Origin: Membranipora membranacea
Lineage: Eukaryota > Bryozoa > Gymnolaemata > Cheilostomatida > Membraniporidae
Reading direction: 5' to 3'
Length of the DNA stretch: 64,000 bases
Assembly: GCA_914767715.1 (NCBI GenBank)
Contig: OU612074.1
Span: 20,444,062-20,508,061 of the forward strand
Part shown: positions 1 to 15,100 of the stretch, in pieces
Position numbering within the stretch: position 1 is the stretch's first letter
Layout: every line of letters begins with the position of its first letter
Program-made: the position numbers and the translations under genes
The notes under the pieces: model-generated
Databases searched by the model: none
What the model was told of the DNA's origin: nothing
Seen by the model: only the letters and a program-made list of their open reading frames with translations

Positions 1-196
1 TATTTTTGTAAGAATTATTTACTGTATTAGGGTAGGCATCTACCCTCCTGAAAACATTTGTGGTGGTCAGAATCAACTCCAAAAATAAGATGATGTTCAT
101 CCATTTTTTTTACTTAGCATTTTAGAGCCGCCAGACACTGATAATTGCACAAAATATTACAGAACATCGAATAAATCAACTGTTCTTCCTTTTTAG

Positions 197-3100
197 TTGA
201 TGAAACAAGCTGCTATTGATCTGGCTTTTCTTCATAAAAAGGCTAAACATAGAAGTAATCAAAATGAGAAATCTACACAAGAAGTGAGCAAAAAGCCAAA
301 TCCTCAACAAAATCAGCCTCCCATAGGAGTTTCAGCTCAAGCAGAAAGAAGTGAAGAGTCACCCTTAGTATCCAAGTCTGCTGCTCCTATCCAACAATCT
401 CCTGTCAAGTCGGGTGTGTCACTGAAACCTGTGAACTCTCAAGCCAACAAAGGAACAAGTCCACAGGCTATTCAAAAAGGGAAGACTCAGAAAGTTGAGG
501 TACCTTCACCAAAAGTAATGGTACCGACTCTTGCTATCGTTACCAATGAGAAAGGACCCGTCAAAGCTATCAATAAATTTAGGACTGCTGACCCTAATCT
601 ACCACACAATACGACACAGATACTGCCTCCTACCCATGTCATTATGGACTTTCGTGTGCCTCTTCCTACCACACCAGAGCTAATTCAAAAGTCACAAACT
701 GTCTCAAACTCTGGCCCACCCAGCGCCGGAAACAGACAAAGACTTAACAAGAGGAAACAAAAGGCTAACAAACTTCAAAAAGCTCAGAGCACAGCGTCGG
801 CGCCTATACCAAGTTCTGAAGTCCAGATGAAGTCATCACCGAGAGTTCCCAAAGACTCAAACAAGCCTGAGAGCGATCAATCAGAACAGCAGCGTACTTC
901 TTCAGAGACTGGAATAAGTACGACAACTGAAGACGTTGAAATCATCAAAGAGATCAAACTTGAAACAATTAGTAAAACAGATCTAACAGCCAAATCATCT
1001 CCACTTGGTATAGCTGCCTCAGAAACATACGAACCTACATCTAGTACAGCTCAACCCGCTCAATCCATTCAATCCTACACTCCTACCCCGCTAGTGACCA
1101 ATCCTAGAGCTGAACCAACAAACCCTAGAGCTGGACCAACAAACCCTAGAGCTGGACCGACAAACCCTAGAGCTGAACCAACCAACAAGATAGAGACTGA
1201 GGCTGGGGAAGAGTACGACCCTACCTCTGACTATCCACCTGGCCCTAAAGTTAGGAAAATGGATAATGGTGCTGTTACAGTGAAGACTAAGTCTGCCCCT
1301 GAGTCAGGTTATGACTCACCTGGGTATAACCCTACACCCATAGCTAAGTCAACAGAGCGGCCCAGCCCTAACAAGGCAGCAGAGGGCGGTCAGGAGTATG
1401 ATGATGAGAATAGGAGAAAGATGAGAGCCTTAGAGCGGGCTATGCATCTCAAGGTATGTTATACACTCGGGACAATATCTGGAAATTCATGTAAGGCCTA
1501 TTAGATTTGAATTGGCCAGTACCCAACTTTGACGGGTGTGGTAGAGACAAAAGATGCTGTCCCAATCCCGTCTTACCTGAAATTTTTGTTCCAGCTAAGT
1601 GATAGGTACTTGGCCTTTATTTGAGTTGGATGAGGAGGAATTTTTTTTATTAATGTATTAGATGTTGAATCAAGTTTGATTTTGTGGTTTTAATTTACCA
1701 TGTTTTTAAGCTTAACGCTCTCATCTGTGAAGTTAGTTTGAAAACTTTCTTTGCATCAAGTTTTGATGACTATAATATAAATTCCCACACTTTTAAGCTT
1801 AAACAAATGACTTTTAGCTTGAACTCAATTTGTTGATTTTCTTGCCTGTTATAGTTACGTGCAAAGCTGGTGAAAAAGAAAGCTCGTCGAGTAACCAAAC
1901 AGGCTACGGCTGGCTCACCTGGCGGAGATAGTCAGCCTGGGGAGGTTATACCCTTACCTCAGCTGACTGCTATAGAGGCCAGCAGTGTACAATCTCCTGT
2001 AGCTAAGAGAAGACGATCATCGATACTATCTGAGAGCCCCAGACAGGTATGTGTACTGTCGTAATATCGCACCAATAAGTTACCATACTTATGAGTTTAG
2101 ATGAATCAAATTACCTTGCATAAATAGTCTAATGTCCTTATTCACTGAACATAAGGTCGCCCTGTGCAGCCAGCAGGTAAACATGACCTTTACATAAGCA
2201 GCGACCACATATATCATGTGAAGAGTCACTTTTGTTAGCGAGTGTGGTGACTTATAAGTGAGATATTTTGTATGGATAGATTTTTTGACATGTCCACAGC
2301 TTGGTCTGGGGAGGAGGAGTCGACAAATTGTCAATTTGGGAGGAAAGTTACTAAGTTTTGATGGTATAGCTCACACTGGTATTTGATTATGTTGTATTCG
2401 TCGATGTTTTACGCGCTTGTCAAAACTGAAATATTATTTTGTTTTCAGGATATCAGGAAGAGCTCATCAGAAGATAAACTCACTGCTCCTGCTGAAGAAG
2501 GAGCATCAAACCAGCCTGTCAAATTGCTGCCGATAAACTGGACGTTACGTAAAACTTTGGTGAGTAGCCAGTGGCAGCATAACATTCAAATTTGTTTCCC
2601 CTTACCTCTGTTCTGGTTTGAAAGAGTTTTCAACATGCACTATTGCTTGTTGAAGAATTATAGGCTAATAGCTTAGAATACCTGTTAAAAAGGAGGGGGT
2701 TAGCCCTACGCGTTCAAAGTTTTGGAATATGAGCTATTTGTTGCAATCCGATTTTTCCAGGATTGAAAGGTGCTCATAAAGGCAGAAAATTTAGGTATAA
2801 TTGGTAGTTAGTAATTCGACGCCGGTACAAAGGCACCTTTTAGCGACCTTGAACATTCATGGTATACTTTGGTATCTCATATTGCAGGCATGGACATTGC
2901 AAATGTTGTTTGATCAGCTGATTGTCATATATGTTATTGTTAAAGTTATCAGAAAGTAAGAAAATCAAAGATCTGCTCAATGGTGCTAAAATCAACTACA
3001 GCCCGGAACCCAATGTAAGTCTAATATCGGATTCTTGACTTTATGGCTTGTGAAACTCACAAACTGACAGTGTGAACAGAACTGTTTGAGTCTACCCCTC

Positions 3101-6100
3101 AATTTTAACTTGCAATGTCAATGTCAGTCTTATGATAAGCTTGTCTTATTTCCGTTGCATTGCTGCACAGGAGCAGAGAGAGGGCATACTAATGTTCATC
3201 CCCTTGAATTGGCCACAGTCAGGCAGTTTTGGGTTGGGGTAGTTTCAATGATCAAAAAAATGCTTTAAGTTTTGGCAAAAAGTGTCACTGTGTATCACCC
3301 TGAGCAACTAAAATCCAGAGAATGATATGCCAGCAAATCGAAAGCCGCAAAATATTCATTCATAAGATAGTTGGGAAATATTTTGTGACAAACCAAATCT
3401 TATTCATATTTGCTTCAAATGGTTACACCTGTTCAGTATAATTGAACCCAGCTGACTTTGTCAAGATTGGATACATATGAAGAAATATAATCAATGACAT
3501 TCTTTTTACAGAACGGTCCCAACTTGACCTCATCACGATGTAAACATAGACTGTTCTGCCTGAACCTGATCAGGGGGACGCCTCATACGCAGAGAGAACA
3601 GAGCAGTGGTCACAGTGTAACCAGTAAACAGTATACCAGTGCTCTACAAGCCTTCGCTACTTATAGGTTAGAAAGAATAAGAAATGTTACTATTTCTCTT
3701 AGCTGCTAGATTAAGTGAAGAGTAAAATGTTGAAATAGGATTTGATCTATTTTTCAGTGTTGGAATTGCCCCTCCCCCCCCCCCCCCCCCCTATTGACAC
3801 TCCGAAGGCAAAAGAAGCTCGCGGCGTGTCAGTAGGGGGGGGGGGGGCAATTCCAACGCTAGAAAGTGGATCAAAACTTGACTAGGAATTTGCTCATGGT
3901 CCATAATTCTATCTACACAGCTGAGAATCACCCTACCCAAATAAATATAAAACTTTTATATACGGAGCTTGTTTGCACACTGTGTTACTCTCGTTTACAT
4001 ATGCCAGTAACTGTATACCCCTATATAGCTTCAAGTGGTCACACCCTGTAAGCATCTATATATATTTAGAGTGTTTTTGTCTGTATATAAGACACATAGC
4101 CCTGTATAATCATGTATACAAAAGTGAACAGATTTCAAAACCTTTATGATGTAATCAGGTATGCATCAACTAGTAACTCTCAAAATAACCGTAGCAGCTG
4201 AAATGTACCATGTAAATTGGTTAATTCAGACTCTGTAATCCAGAACTCCTGTTAATTCAGACAAGGAAAATTGGTCCCTTCAGCCAGATCTCAATGCATT
4301 CTAATGTACCTTAATTCAGACTCTGCTTGATAAGGACATATTTTTGTGGTCTCCAGAGGTTTGAATTAAATGAACTGCACCATACGTATAATACTAAACC
4401 TGCATCAGTGGATATCGTAATCCTACTTAGAGTTTAACAAACCCGCAGCAAAGCGAGATTTCTTACACATTCTCAAATGTTTTTCCTCTCAGATTAAATC
4501 CATACTTACGGATGATGCAGAAGGTACCGCCGCTGTCCTCCACTTACATGCAGTCCATAGATCCGAGGATATACTTATGTAAATTTGACTTACACGGAAC
4601 ATGTAACGACAAATCATGCCAGCAGTAAGTACTATAAACACCTTCTAACTTCATATAAGAAGTTTAGCTATTGAGGGATCTTACCTGTCCCTCAAATCTG
4701 GGTTATGAATAAGGGAGGACTGATATGTGCTTCAATAACCTCACATTTAGTATGAAAACCTCCAGCTGTCTAAAGATTGATTTGTCTACAAATAGGATGA
4801 TAGGGTTACCAAACAACCAGACAGATGCTACTTGAGTCAGTTAACATGGCCTGGTTTAAAACAAACGATGCAGTTGCTGACATAGTCATGCGACTGACTC
4901 AACATAACTATAATAATGGCAGCTTTATATATGACCCGTGCATCATTTCCATGGACTGAAAGAAGGGGGAATATATAATTTGGGCATACCCTAGACACTC
5001 TGCGCGTGCCTTTCTAATTTTCCTCCTTTATTCCACAGTCAGCATATGAGAGATTACATGTTGTCTCTAGAGGGAGGCATCAACAAGCTAAGAGGTTACT
5101 GTAAACATCCACCTAAAGGTAAGATACACCTCATATCATCTATATATAAGCACACCAAACACTCCCATAAATAATTAAATTTTGTCATAACCTTCACTGG
5201 TAATTCTACAAATTTTTTCTATTCCAATTAACAATGAATCGGCTAGGCAAGGGGGTGGGCGACAGACAAGTCAAGGCAAAAACACCATTCCTACTTAGAC
5301 ATGTTATTTATTTTCAAGTGCAAAATTCAAATATTGCGTGATTGCAGGCTAAAGTAACAACATGAAGCAACTTCTTGACCATGACTCACTAGATTTTCAT
5401 GATCCTCTGCTTATACTCAAATTGTCAGCGTTATGAGATTTTTATGATTATGATCAAAGAACACCGGGGCTCTCAAGGCTTGAAGCATCATTCACTAATC
5501 TAGTCTTACTTCAGGATTGGTTTTAGATAAATCATCTCACATGGTAGGACCATTTGAATGCTGAGTGCCAACCTGAAACAAAGTTCACTGAACGTGGGTA
5601 GTTTTATTGATTCTCACCAGATTGAACATATAAATATGTTTGAATATAGGCTAGAATATTGCCAAAAATGAAGAAAATGAACTTGTTTCATGTTGATTGA
5701 GCAAAGAGTCGTACAAAGTAAAATCAATTGTCAGTCTTCAATCAGAAAACTTACCACCTCCATCATCAGCCTTTCCTTTCTGAAAAAAATTAAAACAAGA
5801 CCGTTTTTTGCTATTTCTTTTCCGTTCATTCCTGCTTTCTTGCTCACTTAAAGTCATAGGGCTGGTTGATGTATGCGGCTGACATCCATTGCTTACTCTG
5901 CCTGTAGAATATTTCACCGTATCCGATCCATTGACTGTGATGCTACCACTACCCTCTAAACTTCTCCCATCTGTTTGGGTGGATGAATCCTGCAAGTTGT
6001 CTCTTCTTTTCTCATTTATACTGTCAAGCATGGTTGCGTGATGGGCCCGTCGATAACGCTGCAGGTTACTTTGAGGTTCAGTCATAGTTCTATGGTGTTC

Positions 6101-9100
6101 GATACTTGAGTCGTGGTCTTTGAGAATATGTTCCGAGACACGTAACTTTTCTGACTGAAAGTCCTCAAAGAGGTAGACATCGCTCAGCCGTTGATCGTCT
6201 AAACACATTTGATTTTGATCAGAACTTGAGCCGTCTGAGCAAGCTTTCAACTGACTCATTGTTTTACTACTGGCTCCATCGAACTCTTCAGGCCTTCCAA
6301 ACATCACCCTTCCCTTCGGTTTTGTAACTTGTTGTTTGCCTCGTAATATAGGTGCACTTGAAGAGCTACCTGCAGTGTCCGTTCTCAGTCTTGCTGTGTG
6401 TGCAGAACTCTTGAAATGAACTTGAGTTGCTGGATTTATTTGTGACAAAGACAGCTTTAACTTTTCTAAATCACTGGCCAGCTCATTAGCTCGTTTTGAT
6501 AGATTTTCCACCTCCATAGCGAGGTCAGGAGTGATTGGATTATCCATTTGTAACTTGTTGGGTTTCAGTCTCTGAATTGACGATGGGCTTCTGATGTTTT
6601 GTGCTGAATAACTTGGGTATCTCTCTGTCAACGGCTGTGGTTTGTCCGCGTGGCTCACCGGTGATACATCTGATGCCATTGTTTCTACGCCTTGCTGGAC
6701 GGTTTGAAGTCTGTACTTGCACTTTGCTGTGGGCAAACTTGAAGTTAGTCTGCTGTTCCTTTGAAATGGAGATGCCATGTCCAACACAATACAGATTGTT
6801 TACAAATTAGTCTGTTAAATTATACAACCTTGCAGTTTGTTGAGGTGCTATGACACAGGTTCTAAGCAATCTGTCAAGAAACCTGCCAGAACATTACAAT
6901 AACAACTGGTACTGGTGATAAATATTGTGCGTCTGATGATAAAAAATCTTGTAGAAAACTAGCATTTCAAGAAGCTTGTTTATATTGCCGCTAACTAAAT
7001 ATTAACTTCAACAACTTCCTCTATCTTCATAATAGTAAGGCATTTATTAATCTGAAAGCTACGCATCAATACACAGTGTAGAAAAGTATTACTATTACTT
7101 TTGTTCAAAGTCTCAGTTGACGCCCTCCGCGCTTGATTGCACAATTATTTGCCATTGACATTTTTTTGGCACTGCTCTTCGATCAACTCTACTCTTTCTT
7201 TTGTAAATCAAAACACATTTTAAATTAAACGCAGAATACCAGTTCTAAACTAATAGCAAAGTAGTAAATTGACAAATTGCCCACCATAAAGGAACCCATC
7301 TGATAATATGTCTTCTCTATCCACAGATAATGTGAGAGAGTTAATCACTCGATGTCAAACTTCTAAAATGACGGATGAAGATATTATGATATTCAGCACA
7401 TCTAATGTTCTTGATATACTAAAAGCCAGTAAGTATTAGAGGATGTGTCATCTCTGTGGTTTACAATATCAACTTGTTACCACATCTGACTAAGAGAAGA
7501 CAACTTAGTCAATTTGAGCGTTATGAAAATGCTTAAATAGTCAGATTCAGACACATTCAATTATCGCAAGCAATGCAAGTGTAGTTCCATCCTATCCATA
7601 TCACCCGCCCTTCCCCCCCCCCACGCTAGACTCTAAAGTATTGCCCACCCTTAGACTGCCTCCCGCTATACTGTTATGAAGGGTCACGTTTCTTTGGCGT
7701 AATGGGCTACATAATCTTCATATATTATTTTGATTATAACACAGAGATGTCTTATATTTTCAGGGCCGCCTCACAATATACAGTTTGATGCTCCAGAGAC
7801 ATCGGTGGCTCAGTCTGATAGATTAGCTGATGTGATGTCTGATGAGAAGACTACGGGTATCACAGCCTACACTAAACCTCTACCAAGTAAAGCAGCTAAC
7901 TCACCAGGTGAGGTAGTATGGATAGTACAGTAGAAATTGACCTCAAAATATAACATTGTCTGAAAAGACTAGTTGTGACCCTCCTAATTGCTATACCTTT
8001 TTAATTGGTAGGGTGTAGATGACGGAAAAATACAAATTCGAAATTTTCACCTCTATACATTGACACTGACATTAGCAGCAGCCATCCTTTCTTAGGATAG
8101 GCATTATTGTCGGCCTGCAAGTCAAGTATTGTCCTACAGATTAATATTGATAAAAGCTTGTCACTATGTCAGAATCATTCATTGTCCGCTTTGTTTTTTA
8201 TTTTTAGCTAAGAGTTCTGCACCTCTTCAAAGTATAGATGATGATGTCATATTTGGTAGTGATCTCAGGTAATTATGTGTTTTATTGCGGATTTTTGCTT
8301 TTATGTCAACATTGAGCTGTTGAAGATGTCGAAAATTATTGTCCTTCGAAGATCAGGAAATATTGATTGACTTCATTGACAAAGTGATCTATTTCCAAAA
8401 TAATCCAATTTCTTTTTATTGTGTTCTCATCTAGACTCCGTAACGGAGTTTGTAGAATTTTGATAAAATACCCTCAATGGATCATAGCCCTACACTCCCA
8501 GAGGGATAACAGGTCCACGCTTATATAATCATCGACTAAGCCTCACCGGGGTAGAACGTAGAGGTGCATATGGGATCATCTTCTCAATCACGCTCAAATA
8601 AATGTTGTTTTTTTCTTATATTATACAGGTATTATATGGATGGATCAAGTACTATACCAGATATGGAGCAATCACTCACAGAGAATCCTCATCATGTACA
8701 GATATGGATAAAACTAGCATATAATAAACTGCACGAGAAAAGGTAAGGGCTGCCAAGGGGGTAAAGATCTCCATTAGATATGGCAGGACAAACAGCCCTT
8801 CAGCGCGTGACATTGTTAATCTTGATTCCTAGTTAGCTTCTCTACATAGTTTTCTATATGAGCGTTAGGGGTTGCTAGTCGTATGCTCGGGAGCCTTTGG
8901 ATAAAAGATGGTAGATATATAGCTTTTTATATATATAGCTATAGATATATAGCAATTTAATATAATCATTAGCAACATCTATCAGAAATAGAAACACAAG
9001 GTTGATGGCCTATGGTGGTAAGGCAATCAGCATTGAAACGCATACACAAGATTTCACAATAAAGTCTATCTGCAAGGCATCAATTCGTGAAAAATATGTT

Positions 9101-12100
9101 GTTTTACATTCAATTTGAGCACTGTTGTTAATAGCCTTTCATTCCTCTAATTCTGTAGATCACAGGTGGAGGGTGTCAGTGAAGCCCTTCACGTTGTCTC
9201 TCTAGCCTTAGAGAACAACCCGACCTGCCTTCAGCTATGGTTACTGTACCTGAGGCTATATTCTCGTCAGAACGAGGCTGATAGAGCTGATTATACAGAG
9301 ATATGTGAGCAGGCTCTAGAAAAACAACCAAACTATCAGATATTCTGTGTAGTAAGTCACTTGTGTTTGATTGTGTAGATTTCTTGATTAAGTGTGCTGG
9401 TTTATAGTTCTCCCACCATATCTGTGTCAAATAAAGTTCATACTTGAGCAATAATAGTACCTGATATCACCATATGCTCATCAGGCCATTCACTGTATCC
9501 ACCAAGAGTTACTTACTCCTTGCTTCCACTATGTGTTTTGATAAGGGGCTCCTCTTATGAGAATAGGATCTGCTGCTTGATTCCGAATTTAGATCCGTGA
9601 TAAAATTGACCATTTTATCACATACCCACTGTTTAACCGATAACAGCAAAATATACTACAGGAATAGCAGTATACATCCTTTGCTTTCTATAATCCGTTG
9701 TAATTATACCTAAGATGTATAGAATCATTCTATAGGGATAGGGAATATACTTGTCCTAAGCCCTCCCCTCCCCTGCCCTGCCCTGCCCTGCCCTCCCCTC
9801 CCCTCCCCTGCCCTGCCCTGCCCTGCCCTGCCCTGCCCTGCCCTGCCCTGCCCTGCCCTGCCCTGCCCTGCCCTGCCCTGCCCTGCCCCCTTTCTCAAAT
9901 GTGGCACATACCGTGGTCAATGTTTCATATTGTGCTTGGATGATATTATATCTTATCTATATTCTCTTTGTTTACAGTACATAGAGTCACTGACCTCAGT
10001 GAGGATGAGACTGGAAGCTTATTCACATATAGCTCAGTTTATACACACAGATGAGAATATGTCAGATAGTGAGAAGTCCTACGCTATGTTACAATCGTTA
10101 CTGTATCATACTCAGCTGGTCATCATGTCTGAACATAACAGTGAGAATAGACTGAAGGCGAGTCAGGTCATGTAACTAATGAGATGACGATATGATTTTT
10201 CCTTATATTCCTACTCTGACGATACGCCGCGGAGGCGCCAGGTCAAGCTTGATCTAATTTGCTTGCATTCGTTGTTGCTCCCATTCTACTTGCTGGCTAG
10301 TGCTAATGCTGACAAATTGGGTCAAACTTGACATAGTTTACTCAGCCAGACATTGCCAAACTTCTGTCTTGCAGGCCCCTTGTTCTTTGAAAAATTTATT
10401 CCCAGCAACTTCATTGGTTGATTTTGTTAGCATATTTTGTTGAGGGATGTGTAAAAACAGTTCGGCTATTGGCCCTGTCTTTTATTAGCTATTTATTTCT
10501 AATATTTGCTTTTGGGTTTTGTAACATTATGCGATTATGTTGGTTGCTCTCACAAGATAATTGTAATTTGGTGAAAGACATACGAGATCAATTGCATTGC
10601 TTTGCCTCCTTGCCTCCTAAATCACACGTTTTATATGCTGGTTAGACTAGTTGTTAGGTTTTAAACTTTCTTATTTACTGATTACAGCTTTGTCTGGAGT
10701 TGGACAGCCATGAGTTTAGTCTGCTTACTGAAGATGATCGAGTATTAGCTGCTTATTATCTCTCATACTTCACAGCTTATAAATCTCTACCCTCAGGATT
10801 GTTCCATGGTTCGTATCTCTCCCTCCTCTGAGTTCTCAAATACAAAGTGCTCTGTCCATGTGGATGGTAGAGGCACTCCATCATCAACCACATACCTATT
10901 TCATTGATTGAAATTTGGTTTGATGTTTTTTTTCAAATAATTGTTCATATGTGATCATTATAGCAGTATTACGCTGCAGTATCACTGCATAGGCAGTCAA
11001 AGCCATTGTTATTGGGACACTCGATCTGCTATTGCGCTGTCTTGCTACAGTTGCAGAGTTGTCCTCCTATTGAACTGTAGAGAACAACTCCCAATCCTAT
11101 TAACTGGATATCAGACTTTCATTTTTAATTGATTTCAACTAGAGATAAGAACATTTATGACACATCTGCTATTTGTTGCAGGTACTAGCCTTGTTTCTCG
11201 AGAACCTGTAGAGATAAACTGGGCGGATCCAGCACCGTCCCGCAGTACTTTGCACGAAGTGAAGGGTATATTAACTAGAGTACTGATTAACACTACTGGT
11301 AGTCATATCTCGGCTCCTCAACTAGCTGTCAGGAAAGCATTACTATCTCTGAGCAACAGGTAATATATCAGGGCTCTATCCCTCAATGCAACAGCAGTGC
11401 TCTGTTACTGATTTTTACCCACAATGCAACATAATTGCTCACCTTCTGATGGCCACCCATAATACAACAGCAGTGCTCATTTTTTGGTATTTAGAGCCAG
11501 AATTCTGCAGTTACAATCATAATTTCATTTCTATACTACTATGTCTAAGGGTTTCTCATTAGAGGTATAAAATGAGTGCAGGTTTATTAAAATTAGAATA
11601 AGATAATAGCGACTCTTGTGAACTTGAATGGCCTTTTATTACTGTGACATGTCGCTACATGCCACAAACCCTAGCAAAAGTTTCTAAATTATAGTAGGAG
11701 GGCATGTAACGACTTTTCATTATTGACCTCTATTCTGATCATGAGTGTTGGTTTGTAAATTTCTTTGTTGTCTGTATACAGGGAAGAAGCTATAAAGAGG
11801 TCGGAGAGCTGGCTATTTGAAGGAACAGGGAGTCAGATACCAGACTATCATATCATGTATATAAAGGAGCTGATCCGTATGACTCCCAGCAAAGCTCAAA
11901 CTGTCAGTCACATTTCTAGTCATTTCTTTTAAGTATCACTATATTCTGATTCATTGTTCTGTCATTAACTGTAACTATATCTTGTACACATACACGTACA
12001 GTATATGTACTATACCCAAACAATAAAGATACACATACTGTTCATGCAGTTCGTACAGTATGGGTACAACTGATAACAAAACTACTTCTTCATGACCAAC

Positions 12101-15100
12101 CCTTGATTTCTGTGTATAGCAGTCCCTGTTCAGAATAAGTGCCATTTAAAAAACGAAGTTATGAATTTCACTAAATATCTTTGTAATGGATGTCGATTTC
12201 TGTGTATAGCAATCCCACTTCAATTTTCCTTAAAAGAGCACTTGAAAAATTCTATCATGTGTGGTGTGTTTTTCTCTCTCCTTCCAGATTTGTGACACTT
12301 CTGTCAAAGCGCTGCCACACTGCGCAAGGCTGTACTTCTTCTGTAGCCTCTGGTCTTCTAAGTGGAGTCAATTTGCTGAGGGGCGGTGCTTCTACGCCCG
12401 CAAATTTATACAGGGACTATTTCCCAAATCTTTGACCAAGGACCACATGAATACAGATCTATTGTACAGGTAAATAATGGCGTAATTTGGTTTGTTGTCA
12501 TTGTGCATTTGTATTGTTTCACAAGGCTTATCTAATAACGATCACAGTGAAGAACAACTGAAATACTTCACTCATAGGCTTCTAGCGAATATCCTACCAA
12601 TGAATATCCCCCTTTATAACAAAGTATTACCAGATTAATATTACTGGTTAATATTACAGATTAATACCACTGGTCCAATATTACTATGAGTGCATCACAC
12701 TGCTTTGGTAACAGCCTGCACACAACCAACACAGCTAATGATTACTCAGGCCATTCTGTTCTTTTATTCCATTATATTTTTGTTCTAATATTTCAGGACG
12801 GTGTTGGATTATGAAATGAGCGGTAGTATAGCTGTACCTCCAGTACCCGATAAGTCCCTACTACATAAATATGAGGATAATATTATCTACACCTGGCTCC
12901 TATATGCGTAAGTCTAACTTTCCCATAGCTAACATTGCACCTCCCCATCTCTCTTCACCAGATCAATGATCAGACGAGTGGTGATACATTTTGTTGATGG
13001 CCAAACCTGCTTGATAATACACTGACCTTCAGGCATTTCCCAAAACCCACAAGAAAGTCACAAGATAGGGTTCTGTTATCTGAAATAGTGTTGTCTTTGG
13101 TAGTTATTCTATCACAGTCCCTTTTTCTAACTTTGTGGCCAATGGTAATTTTAGTTTGCTGACTGCTTCTCAGCATCCATACAAGAGCGATAAATTAGAG
13201 GGGCCTTCAAACCGGAATAAGCTATAGGCCTACTCATTTTGTCATTGATATTTTTTCCACATCATTTGCATTTGTCAGTCGTCCCGATATCAAACTCAAG
13301 GCCACGCTATTGATTAATTTTATTTTGAAAGACCTTTTAGTGTCATTCTACCTTGCACACCAATCATGACTTGCTTATAATCTGAGACAACGTCTTAGTC
13401 AGGGTATATTTCTCTCTCAGGTATTATAAGCAGCAGATGAGTAGCCAGGGAGAGGATAAGGAAGTGTATGAGACAGCTATGTGCAGAATCAAAAATACTC
13501 AGCATGTCAAAACTATTTGTAGACAGTAGGTTTTCTTAGACTCAACTTAATCAAATGCATTGAATTGATGGATCCGTAGCTGTCTTGGCCGAACGGTTGT
13601 GCTGCAGGATAACAGATTGATCCTTTATAACTGCCTTCCTAAGCCACCCCCCCCCCATTTTCCAATGTTATCATCGTTCCACCTGTGCTTTGGTCCTTCA
13701 CTCTTACACTGTAACCTCACATATCACTATGAAGGTAAAGAGTGAGCACAGGCAGGCACAGTGAAGATTATATGCATAGACATTTCAACCCTAAAACAAG
13801 GGAAAGGTTATTTAGAGGTAGGAGCCAATTGCCAAGCCGTCACTCATGACCTGAATAAGTAAACCTTTGGCTTGTCTTTCCTCATATCTCAGTAATGATT
13901 TCTCTAGAGGTTAAGTGTATTGCTGAGTTTGTGTGCTTCTCTTCACTCTCTGTATAGATACTTAATGAGTCAGTCTCACACTGGCCTCTCAGAAGGTAAT
14001 AGTTACAGTAAAGCTAAGGATTATATGGACCTGGTGAACAGGTGTCTGTCAGTCACTCCTTGTATTCTAGTAAATGAGCAGAGAGTCAAATGTACAGACT
14101 ACTCATTCCATAACAAGGTAATGTCTACTTGTTCCTTGATTACCTTGATTTGATGTTTGATATATCGTTGTTTAGTTTCCTGGCCTCTTTCTGACATTTT
14201 CACTTAGTGGCTCATATAACCTCAAAAGGGAAAGCTGACAGCATTCCCACAATGCAAAATTATCCTGGGATTCCCACGAAGATAGCAGCCATCTGTAGTA
14301 TGACCTGATCCCATAGGGAATTCAAGAAGAGGACTGAGTTGTGATTTACACACTAAAATAACTAAATTGAAAAGTCACAGTGTCGATCCTGGTCTTGTCA
14401 TGTGATTAACATTGTAAGGTACAAAAGCGAATATTATTCAAAGCTTCATATGCAGTTTCCCTGGGCCACCCAATCTCCCGAAGTTCCATATAACAATAAA
14501 TTTTCTCATGTTGCTGTTATTTCTCTTGACATGTTTTCGTGATGGCTTATTCATGCTCTAACAGTTTTTGTGAGATCTTATTTCATATTAGATGATAAAT
14601 TATGTCGGCAACTTGCTCAGCGAATCTGATGTCACATCCTGGTATGAAACTTGGCTCGAGAAACATCCGGAAAATACTCAACTATTAGCCAGGTACTGTA
14701 TAATCTCAACTTAGATACAAGGTACTGTACAACCTCCACTATATGCTCTATCAACGAGGGTGAGTGGGTATGTGTTGTCACTGTGTCACTTATAATAATC
14801 ATCTTTTTGTAATAGGAAATTTCTTCAACTGAAAATTTACATTGTTAGCAAGTAAAATGTTTTTCTGCTGGTATTGAGACCTGATTTATAGCGGATGTCA
14901 GATTTTCAACAAATGTAAAGTGTGATGTGAATGCGGTGTTATGTGAAATTCTGCAGCCATATTTGAAGAACTTCTATTCTGCTATGTCAGAAGCTACGCT
15001 TTTACACAATATCACATATTCTAGACATGTGTTTTCTTCAAACTATGTGACCCCTGTGTCTATTGTTAGATTTTACACATGAATGTGTGGTAGTATGTTG

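Noticed and set aside
9725-9907. Minus-strand open frame of Gly-Gln-Gly-Arg-Ala repeats
   Set aside because: It is a translation of the CCCTG microsatellite and has no other coding support.
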